From Calothrix sp. PCC 7103 (lineage in GTDB: Bacteria > Cyanobacteriota > Cyanobacteriia > Cyanobacteriales > Nostocaceae): 64,000 bases of DNA. Under the pieces are notes generated by a model. The model made no database searches. It was not told the DNA's origin and saw only the letters and a program-made list of their open reading frames with translations. The position numbers and the translations under genes are program-made. Below, in pieces: positions 57,129 through 64,000 of the stretch (its first letter is position 1; every line of letters begins with the position of its first letter). The DNA lies in contig NZ_KB217478.1 in NCBI RefSeq assembly GCF_000331305.1, forward strand, positions 2,756,151-2,820,150, read 5' to 3'.

Positions 57129-57157
57129 TGGGCAGGCAAGAATGCCCACCCAACAAG
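57129..57157. repeat. Dispersed hairpin repeat, GGGCAGGCA arms
   Basis: GGGCAGGCAAGAATGCCCACCC-type stem followed by CAACAAGAG, a member of the 14314-14335 family, between convergent genes. Confidence 0.65.
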
Positions 57158-57183
57158 AGAAATGTTTAAAAAGAATATAAATA

Positions 57184-57564
57184 CTACTTGCTGGGTTCTA
57201 GTTTGATTATTTGTGAACCTTGCTGTGGTAGTGGTTGTACTATGTTGCCTGTATTTTGTGTATTGCCATTTTGCATCATTTGTTGTTGCCGCGCGCGGAA
57301 TGCTGCTGCTGCTTCGTCTAATTCTTTGCTTTGTTGATTGAAAAAATCTGGATTGTAATTGTTGATACCAAGTTGCGCGTTGTGAATCATTTGGAACATA
57401 TTGAACGGACTTTGCTCGGTACCACGACTAAATGGGTCGCTAGGTGCGTCGTAGTTTTGTGGGTTAGTTTGGTTGCCAGGGAAAGTTTGCGCGTTGCTTG
57501 GTTGTGCTACGCTTGCTAAACCTAGTCCAGCTAAAGATAAAAGTGCTAATAATCGAATTTTCAT
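57184..57564 (-). CDS. Small exported protein, unknown function
   Basis: A 126-residue protein with a signal peptide (MKIRLLALLSLAGLGLASVAQPSNA, cleavage at AQA or NA-Q). The mature part is rich in Asn, Gln and Pro. A helix FNQQSKELDEAAAAFRARQQQMMQNG is the only structured piece. Typical of small periplasmic proteins of filamentous cyanobacteria. No function assigned. Confidence 0.65.
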   Translation of the reverse strand: MKIRLLALLSLAGLGLASVAQPSNAQTFPGNQTNPQNYDAPSDPFSRGTEQSPFNMFQMIHNAQLGINNYNPDFFNQQSKELDEAAAAFRARQQQMMQNGNTQNTGNIVQPLPQQGSQIIKLEPSK

Positions 57565-57607
57565 AGAGTCTGCCCCTCAAGTACTATAGTTAATGATTGT
57601 TTCTATT

Positions 57608-58507
57608 CTACGAAAGTGTCCGGCGTAGTCGAGGTTGTATGCTCAATAATGCTACAGCTGCGAACCCTACTAATACTAGTAAGGCGCCACCGAAGGTCAC
57701 ATCACCCCAAAATGACTGCATTACAACACTATTTAATCCCCAGTTGCTATGAGTGTAGAGGTAACGTATTGGTTCAATCGCGTAGCTAAGAGGGTTAAGG
57801 GTCGCAATTGTTCGTAACCATGTAGGCATAAATGATAATGGTGCCAATGCAGTCGAAGCGAATAACATCGGTAGGGTACTAACGAAAATAACTGCGATAA
57901 GTTCAATATGTCCTGGTAAAGTAAATGCTAAACCTAAGCTTAAAGCAGTTACACCAAGTGCTAACGCAAACACAATTAGTACTATTGCACTTAAACCTGC
58001 TGCGTTAGGTAGACCTGCACCTAAAAATGATGCGGCGCCTATGATAACGGCAGTTTGGAGTAAGCTTTGACTAATAATAAAGATTGCTGACGCGAAGACG
58101 ATGGAAAAGCGTGATGCTAAAGGTGCTACTAGTAAACGATTTAAGAATCCAAACTCACGGTCAAACATTACAGGAAGTCCAGCATTGAGCGCTCCTGCAA
58201 ATGCTGTAAAAACAATGATACCTGCTGCGAGAAATTGACCGTAATTGGTTGTACTGCCAAATATACCTTTTGGTGCATTTTGAAATAAGGCACCAAATAG
58301 TACTAACCACATTACAGGTTGAATGATACCAGCAAATAAAGTACTGGGGCGCCGTTGTAGTTGGATGAATAAACGTTTTGTAAGCGCTAAAGTTTCTTGA
58401 ACTATTTCACCGAAGGTGTTATTTGATGATTTACTAGCATAGAGTTGCGGTGATGCTACTTGTTGCCAGTTGATATCTGATTTTGGAGGTAGTATGGTGC
58501 CACTCAT
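57608..58507 (-). CDS. ABC-2 type permease (DrrB-like)
   Basis: A 299-residue six-helix membrane protein, starting at ATG 58507 (MSGTILPPKSDINWQQV). An upstream in-frame extension to 58654 overlaps the ATPase gene and lacks family similarity. The ABC-2 domain has FAGIIQPVMWLVLFGALFQ and GAASFLGAGLPNAAG; NPLSYAIEPIRYLY is the usual C-terminal signature. It forms the membrane half of an exporter with the gene 43 bp upstream. Substrate unknown; relatives export drugs, glycolipids or polysaccharides. Confidence 0.92.
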   Translation of the reverse strand: MSGTILPPKSDINWQQVASPQLYASKSSNNTFGEIVQETLALTKRLFIQLQRRPSTLFAGIIQPVMWLVLFGALFQNAPKGIFGSTTNYGQFLAAGIIVFTAFAGALNAGLPVMFDREFGFLNRLLVAPLASRFSIVFASAIFIISQSLLQTAVIIGAASFLGAGLPNAAGLSAIVLIVFALALGVTALSLGLAFTLPGHIELIAVIFVSTLPMLFASTALAPLSFMPTWLRTIATLNPLSYAIEPIRYLYTHSNWGLNSVVMQSFWGDVTFGGALLVLVGFAAVALLSIQPRLRRTLS

Positions 58508-58550
58508 AAGGATTTTGGGTTTTAGATTTTGGATTGAATTCAATAGAGTT

Positions 58551-59570
58551 TTAGCGCATATTCTGCTTTTTTTCTGCTTTGGGGTCGCGGTTTGCTGCTG
58601 CTGCAAGTTCTGCGTCCATAAGAGTGCTTCCTGTTGCAGCAAGGTAAACGTCATCTAGACTAGGACGTGACTGGGCAATACCAAACATGGGTAAACCAGC
58701 GTTGTTCAAAGCTTGTTGAATTGTGATTAAGGTATCGTTTTGCGGAGTTACAACTAAATTAAGCGAATTACCTTGCGCGCTATTTATAATTACATTTTGT
58801 ACAAATGGCAAAGATTTGAGTAAATTTTTTGCTTTTTCTGCTTCTTCCTGCGGAGAGAATTCACGAATACGCAGCGTTATTCTATCTCCTCCTATTTTAT
58901 CCTTTAACTCAGATGGCGTACCTTGGGCAATGACCACACCACGGTCTATAATTGCCACTCGGTCAGCTAATGCGTCTATTTCTTCTAAATAATGACTAGT
59001 AATTAATACTGTTGTTCCAGCTTCGCGCAGCTTTCGTAAAAATTCCCAAACAATAAACCGACTCTCAATATCGAGTCCTACTGTTGGTTCGTCTAGTACT
59101 AGCACATCGGGTGCATGTAGCAACCCTGCTGCTAAGTCTAAACGCTTGCGTAAACCTCCAGAATAAGTGCCAGTCTTTTTATCGGCGTATTCTTGTAAAC
59201 CTAGTAAACTAAGTACTGTGTCGATTCGCTGCTTTGTTACTGCCGCAGGTAAATGGTAAAGTGCAGCTTGTAATTGTAGCAGTTCGCGACCAGTTAATAT
59301 TTTATCTAATGCGACTTCTTGCGCTACATATCCTAAACGTTGTCGTGCAGCTTTTGGGTTCTCTACTACCGAAATGCCAGAAACTTCTACTTTACCAGCA
59401 TCAGGTGCCGTCAAAGTACACAATATACGCAAAGTAGTTGTTTTGCCGGCGCCGTTGGGACCGAGCAAACCAAAAATTTCTCCTGACTGCACCTGAAAGG
59501 ACACATCCTTGACAGCTTCAGTTGCACCATAGCGCTTTTTTAAATTTTGAATCGAAACTGCGGGAGCCAT
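58551..59570 (-). CDS. ABC transporter ATPase (DrrA-like)
   Basis: A 339-residue ATPase with Walker A GPNGAGKTT (from about residue 37), YSGGLRKRLDLAAGLL signature, LVLDEPTVGLD Walker B, and SHYLEEIDALADRV with the switch histidine. It has the extended C-terminal domain of daunorubicin-resistance-type exporters. It lies directly upstream of its permease gene. Confidence 0.95.
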   Translation of the reverse strand: MAPAVSIQNLKKRYGATEAVKDVSFQVQSGEIFGLLGPNGAGKTTTLRILCTLTAPDAGKVEVSGISVVENPKAARQRLGYVAQEVALDKILTGRELLQLQAALYHLPAAVTKQRIDTVLSLLGLQEYADKKTGTYSGGLRKRLDLAAGLLHAPDVLVLDEPTVGLDIESRFIVWEFLRKLREAGTTVLITSHYLEEIDALADRVAIIDRGVVIAQGTPSELKDKIGGDRITLRIREFSPQEEAEKAKNLLKSLPFVQNVIINSAQGNSLNLVVTPQNDTLITIQQALNNAGLPMFGIAQSRPSLDDVYLAATGSTLMDAELAAAANRDPKAEKKQNMR

Positions 59571-59799
59571 AATACATTCCTAAACTATAAAAACTTAACT
59601 ATAAAGACCCGACTCAAAAAAATATTAACAAATCGCAACACTATTACTTTTATCTTAGCGGTCATGTTCCCATATAAACCTGTTTCGAGAAAATGGGGAA
59701 TTAGTGATTTCCCTAAATGTATCAACCAGTCCTAGAGTCTTTACAATAACTTGTATAAATTGATATCTATAATTAACTAATCACTGAGGTCGGCCCTGA

Positions 59800-60891
59800 A
59801 TGGACAGAAACCGTCTCCGGGCTTATTTAACATTGATTCGCGAATTGCTACGATGCCCAAATGGAGAAGAGTTAGCTTTGTTACAAGCTAATTTAGAATT
59901 GGTTGATACAAATTTGATTGAACTGATGGAGCGAGTAGCCACGAGGGCAACACAAAGAAGTAATTTCAGCACAGCTAATTTCTTGCTGGACTTAGTGCAG
60001 CAACTCAAAGAAATGCTGGTGCCACAACAAGAGCAATTTGATAACGAAGAGAAAGCGTATTCTGTTTACATGCAGGTCATTGAGCAATTACTTAACTGTC
60101 CTAGCGGCGCCGAAACAGAAATTTTGCGTTGGCATCAAGACATAATAGATACAAGATTTATACTGACACTGGGACAGGTTACAGCGATGTTTACTGATAT
60201 TGGCGAAAAAAAGGCAGCTGAATTTTTACAAAAAATTGCAGTACCTTTAACTCAAGCACTTAGTAATGCCAACTCAAATATAAATACAAATTTATTGCCT
60301 TCACAGTACATAGATTTTCTTGGTGATGTGTTACGATTAACAGCGAATAGTAACGGTGACACACAAGTTATTTATCAGTTGCTAGAAGAAAATTTAGATA
60401 AACTCAACATCAACTTTGCTCAAGCTCTAGATAATTGGGCAACTTCTACATTAATTGCGGTAAACCAAGAAATAGCTTTGAGTATTGTTACAGACATTGT
60501 TAATTTCAGTAATTTAGTTCAAGATTTTGCTAGTGGAGAATCTGCTTATAATGTAGAAATTGCAATTGCAGGTTATGAAGTTGCGCTGCGAGCATATCGT
60601 CGTGATAAGTATCCACTGAAATGGGCAGGAGTGCAAAATTACCTTGGCAAAGCATATTTGAAACGTATTTTAGGTGATAAAGCAGTTAATGTAGAAGTTT
60701 CTATTGAATGTTATCGCGTTGCCTTGGAAATATATGAACGCGAGCATTTTCCAAAAGAATGGGCAGAAACATTACGAAATATGGCTACTGCTTACCAGCA
60801 TCGTATTTATGGAAACAGGGAAGATAATTTGAAAGCAGCTTCCGAATATTTTCGTATTGCATCCCAAATATCTTTTGATGACAATGAGTAA
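59800..60891 (+). CDS. TPR-like protein of cyanobacterial CHAT-associated type
   Basis: A 363-residue helical protein. The C-terminal third carries two or three tandem units of the cyanobacterial TPR type, NVEIAIAGYEVALRAYRR..WAGVQNYLGKAYLKRI and NVEVSIECYRVALEIYER..WAETLRNMATAYQHRI. In other genomes these motifs are often joined to a CHAT protease domain, which is absent here. The N-terminal part has two similar segments (LLRCPNGEE / LLNCPSGAE). The stop overlaps the start of a decayed gene by eight bases (60884), so the pair was once coupled. Confidence 0.78.
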   Translation: MDRNRLRAYLTLIRELLRCPNGEELALLQANLELVDTNLIELMERVATRATQRSNFSTANFLLDLVQQLKEMLVPQQEQFDNEEKAYSVYMQVIEQLLNCPSGAETEILRWHQDIIDTRFILTLGQVTAMFTDIGEKKAAEFLQKIAVPLTQALSNANSNINTNLLPSQYIDFLGDVLRLTANSNGDTQVIYQLLEENLDKLNINFAQALDNWATSTLIAVNQEIALSIVTDIVNFSNLVQDFASGESAYNVEIAIAGYEVALRAYRRDKYPLKWAGVQNYLGKAYLKRILGDKAVNVEVSIECYRVALEIYEREHFPKEWAETLRNMATAYQHRIYGNREDNLKAASEYFRIASQISFDDNE

Positions 60892-61520
60892 TAATCTCAA
60901 AATATTGGCGCCTAGTGTTCACTTTTTAGCTTTTAATTTGCAAGAAAGTGATATTATTAAACTTAAGTCAAATAGGCGCCGTATCAGAATTTAAAGCAGC
61001 ATTAAATATATCTAAAAATAAAATTGACCGCAGCGTTGATAAATATAAAATTATTTTGCAACAGTTAGCTAATCAATTTGAGTATGAAAATCTTAGTTTT
61101 TTAGAAACACTTGTTACTACCAATTGTTCATTTTATGAAGAACGCATTGAAGCAAGTATATTATACTTTGAAAATGGTTTTAGATTAATTGATAACGCAA
61201 TTTCATCGATTCGAGGTCAAATTGCTATTGAACAAACTGAATTATAAAGTCGGCGCCTCGATGCTCAAGAAGATAATGACCGAACTTTACAACAAAGAAT
61301 TACAGCGTTAGGTTTTGGTTTGAGCGTTGGCGGCATATTATCTCAAATTATCGCTAACGAAAAATTCGCTCCATAATTTATTGTAATCAAAAATGGAGAT
61401 GGAACAGTAAGCTATCCATATTATTACATAACAGCAACAATTTTCTGTGTCTTGGTCGGCTTTATTTGTGCATTCATTGTTGACAAAGTAATTCTTTTAT
61501 TTCCGTGGTTCAAAAAGTAA
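60884..61520 (+). pseudogene. Decayed gene with a frameshift and two in-frame TAA codons
   Basis: ATG 60884 begins MSNNLKILAPSVHFLAFNLQ, which then stops at about 60994. From about 60948 another frame runs on as NLSQIGAVSEFKAALNISK. It is broken by TAA at 61245-61247, continues in frame as SRRLDAQEDNDRTLQQRIT, is broken again by TAA at 61374-61376, and continues FIVIKNGDGTVSYPYYYITATIFCVLVGF to a final stop at 61518-61520. The last part includes two hydrophobic helices. Both TAA positions fit CAA-to-TAA changes. The N-terminal 20 residues and C-terminal 190 may be remnants of a much longer protein. Confidence 0.7.
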
Positions 61521-61679
61521 GCACTTGCTTCTAATACTCTATGTCAAAAGTTTTGGAAGGTTGTAAGGTGGGCCGAAGCCAACCTTACTAGGAGTTAGTT
61601 AATTTAGTAATATGCTGTTAATATTTGCTGCTGTAGGGGAATAATATACTCGAACTCATCATACATCAACCCCTGACAC

Positions 61680-64000
61680 ATGGCAGTTTTAAAAGGCAGT
61701 ATCCCTGGTTATGACCTCAGTGAATTACTTTACGATGGTTCCAGAACACTGGTTTACCGAGGTGAACGCTTGATTGACCAAAAACCTGTAGTTATCAAAC
61801 TGCTGAAAAATCCCTACCCTAACTTTAGCGAGTTAGTACAATTTCGTAACCAGTACACGATTGCCAAAAATCTAGAAACACCAGGGATTATTCATCCCTA
61901 CTCATTGGAACCTTACCAAAATGGTTATGCTTTGGTGATGGAAGATTTTGGTGGAGTTTCACTGCGGGATTATATTCGTACACATACCCTTGACCTGTGG
62001 CAGCTTGTAGCTGTAGCTATACAAGTAGCAGATATTTTGCATGGACTAACCCTTGCGCGGGTTATCCATAAAGACATCAAACCTGCGAATATTCTTATAC
62101 ATCCACATAGTCAGCAAATAAAACTAATTGACTTTAGCATTGCCTCGCTGCTACCTAGGGAAACTCATGAAATACATAGTCACAATCTACTCGAAGGCAC
62201 ATTAGCTTATTTGGCGCCAGAACAAACAGGAAGGATGAATCGTGGGATTGATTATCGTGCTGATTTTTACTCGTTGGGGATAACTTTATATGAGTTATTG
62301 ACAGGAAAATTGCCGTTTGGGGTTGATGACCCAATGGAGTTGGTGCATTGCCATATTGCAAAATACCCTCGCTTAGTACATGAAATTAACTCAGAAATTC
62401 CCCCTGTACTGTCACTGATTGTAGAAAAATTGATGGCGAAAAATGCTGAAGACCGCTACCAAAGTGCATTAGGGTTAAAGTATGACTTGGAACGCTGCTT
62501 GTATAAGTTAAAAGAAACTGGCAAAATCGAAAGCTTTGAAATTGCACAGCGTGACATTTCCGACCGTTTTGTCATCCCTGAAAAACTTTATGGTAGAGAA
62601 GAAGAAGTCAAAATATTGTTAGACGCTTTTGAGAGGGTTGCTGGCAACTCATTACAAACGGATGAAACGGATACTGTTAGAAAATCTGCTGCAGAATTAA
62701 TGTTGGTAGCGGGTTTTTCGGGAATTGGTAAAACTGCTGTTGTTAATGAAGTACACAAGCCAATAGTAAGGCAGCGTGGCTATTTTATTAAAGGAAAATT
62801 TGACCAGTTTCAGCGCAATATCCCCTTATTTGCATTTGTCCAAGCATTTCGAGATTTGATGGGACAACTGCTTACTCAAACTGATGTAAAGCTTCAACAA
62901 TGGAAAGCTAAAATACTACAAGCTTTAGGTGAAAGCGCACAGATAATTATTAAAGTAATTCCAGAATTAGAACGTATTATTGGGCAGCAACCTGTTGTAA
63001 CGGAACTTTCAGGAAATGCAGCGCAAAATCGCTTTAATTTACTATTTCAGAAATTTATTCAAGTTTTTACTACTATTGACCATCCGTTAGTTATTTTTAT
63101 CGATGATTTGCAGTGGGCTGATTCTGAATCGTTGAAACTGATGCAATTATTACTAAATGAAGCAAAGACGGGGTATTTATTATTAATCGGCGCCTATCGA
63201 GACTCGGAAGTGTTTGCGGCACATCCGCTGATGTTGACCTTGGAAGAGTTGCAGAAAAATAATATCGTATTAAATACTATTACCCTGGCGCCGTTAAAAG
63301 AAACCCATCTTAATCAATTAATTGCCGATACTCTCAGTTGTACAACTCAAATAGCTTCACCGTTAACGCAACTAGTTTATCAAAAAACAAAAGGCAATCC
63401 ATTTTTTAGCAACCAGTTTCTGAGAGTTCTGCATGATGATGGATTAATTACTTTTAACTCGTGTGAAAGGCAGGTGGGATGGCAGTGTGATATTGCTCAA
63501 GTTCAAGCAAAGGCAGTTACCGATGATGTTGTTGAATTTATGGCATTGCAGCTACAAAAGTTACCATCACAAACCCAGAATGTGCTAAAACTGGCTGCGT
63601 GTATTGGTAATGAATTTGATTTAGCGACACTGGCAATTGTTTGTGAAAAATCTCAAGTAGAAACAGCCGAAGATTTATGGAAGGCATTGCAGGAAGGGTT
63701 AATATTGCCTACTACTGAGTTTTACAAGTTTTTCCAAGATAGTGACAATGAGAAAACGACTCAATTATCCACAATTGGTGACCAATTACCTAACTATAAA
63801 TTTCTTCACGACCGAGTGCAACAAGCTGCTTATTACCTAATTCCAGAAGCTCAAAAACAAGCAACGCACTTGAAGATTGGACAATTGATGAAGAGTAATA
63901 TATGGTCGGTAGAGCGGGAAGACATTATTTTTGCAATCGTTAATCAATTAAATATAGGCGCCGCCTTAATTACTCAACAAGAAAACTTAGAAGAGTTGGC
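61680..64000 (+). CDS. Ser/Thr kinase-AAA multi-domain signalling protein (partial)
   Basis: The start of a very large cyanobacterial signalling protein; 773 codons are inside the window and it continues beyond. A protein-kinase domain covers about residues 8-265, with VVIKLLK, HKDIKPANILI, LIDFSIAS (DFS instead of DFG) and LAPEQTGRMN. An AAA/STAND-type ATPase follows from about residue 310, with the P-loop AGFSGIGKTAVV and the Walker-B-like VIFIDDLQWADSES. Proteins of this build usually end in GAF, PAS and histidine-kinase domains. The ATG at 61680 is followed directly by conserved kinase sequence. Confidence 0.9.
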   Translation, partial: MAVLKGSIPGYDLSELLYDGSRTLVYRGERLIDQKPVVIKLLKNPYPNFSELVQFRNQYTIAKNLETPGIIHPYSLEPYQNGYALVMEDFGGVSLRDYIRTHTLDLWQLVAVAIQVADILHGLTLARVIHKDIKPANILIHPHSQQIKLIDFSIASLLPRETHEIHSHNLLEGTLAYLAPEQTGRMNRGIDYRADFYSLGITLYELLTGKLPFGVDDPMELVHCHIAKYPRLVHEINSEIPPVLSLIVEKLMAKNAEDRYQSALGLKYDLERCLYKLKETGKIESFEIAQRDISDRFVIPEKLYGREEEVKILLDAFERVAGNSLQTDETDTVRKSAAELMLVAGFSGIGKTAVVNEVHKPIVRQRGYFIKGKFDQFQRNIPLFAFVQAFRDLMGQLLTQTDVKLQQWKAKILQALGESAQIIIKVIPELERIIGQQPVVTELSGNAAQNRFNLLFQKFIQVFTTIDHPLVIFIDDLQWADSESLKLMQLLLNEAKTGYLLLIGAYRDSEVFAAHPLMLTLEELQKNNIVLNTITLAPLKETHLNQLIADTLSCTTQIASPLTQLVYQKTKGNPFFSNQFLRVLHDDGLITFNSCERQVGWQCDIAQVQAKAVTDDVVEFMALQLQKLPSQTQNVLKLAACIGNEFDLATLAIVCEKSQVETAEDLWKALQEGLILPTTEFYKFFQDSDNEKTTQLSTIGDQLPNYKFLHDRVQQAAYYLIPEAQKQATHLKIGQLMKSNIWSVEREDIIFAIVNQLNIGAALITQQENLEEL

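Noticed and set aside
1-64000. tRNA or rRNA genes
   Set aside because: No GGTTCGAATCC-type T-loops with matching stems and no rRNA signature segments were seen on either strand.

Overview
The window comes from the chromosome of a filamentous, probably heterocystous (Nostocales-type) cyanobacterium; I cannot name the genus. The evidence is cyanobacterial gene content: a SipA-type NblS partner, a CrtQ-type zeta-carotene desaturase, kdpABGC with the cyanobacterial KdpG, an NtcA-controlled amt gene, a CbiG-CobJ fusion, a Ser/Thr-kinase/AAA signalling giant and CHAT-type TPR motifs. Heptanucleotide tandem repeats and many small dispersed palindromes are also typical. The DNA is AT-rich. The palindrome GGCGCC occurs roughly once per 0.8 kb, while the classical HIP1 octamer GCGATCGC was found only once.

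Layout. 0.1-5 kb: priA with an odd AT-rich in-frame insert, a kynurenine-monooxygenase-like flavoprotein and a cupin. 5.5-10.1 kb: the Kdp potassium pump (kdpA, kdpB, kdpG, kdpC) without kdpD. 10.5-14.3 kb: an ammonium transporter behind two perfect NtcA boxes, an SGNH hydrolase and ispH. 14.3-25.5 kb: a hopanoid region (hpnH, hpnA, an RND transporter, hpnG, hpnB, shc, squalene/phytoene synthase) interrupted by a REP-associated Y1 transposase flanked by a perfect 24-bp inverted repeat. IspH supplies isoprenoid precursors, the synthase and Shc make hopene, and HpnH/HpnG extend the side chain. 25.5-33 kb: small membrane and exported proteins, a PhyH-like oxygenase, a histidine kinase divergent from two Spy/LTXXQ proteins, SipA, and an exported peroxiredoxin. 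33-40 kb: holB, tmk, a quinone reductase, a nucleotidyltransferase-fold protein, cbiG-cobJ and a CPBP protease. 40-48.8 kb: TM2 protein, a copper P-type ATPase carrying a heptamer repeat inside its coding sequence, FHA protein, SDR39U1-like protein, TPR protein, SufA/IscA-like protein and a large acidic cyanobacterial protein.

48.9-51.4 kb: two paralogous genes of a family I do not recognise; the second has lost about 182 bp internally and is frameshifted. 51.7-59.6 kb: a CopG-like protein, crtQ with an SRPBCC partner, a 2Fe-2S ferredoxin, cobQ, prxQ, a secreted small protein and a DrrAB-type ABC exporter. 59.8-64 kb: a TPR protein, a decayed gene with a frameshift and two in-frame TAA codons, and the first 2.3 kb of a Ser/Thr kinase-AAA signalling protein that runs off the window.

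No rRNA, tRNA or CRISPR array was seen. The points most worth following are the RAYT/REP element in the hopanoid cluster, the unrecognised paralog pair with its deletion scar, the multiply broken gene at 60.9-61.5 kb, the GGCGCC enrichment and the double NtcA box before amt.
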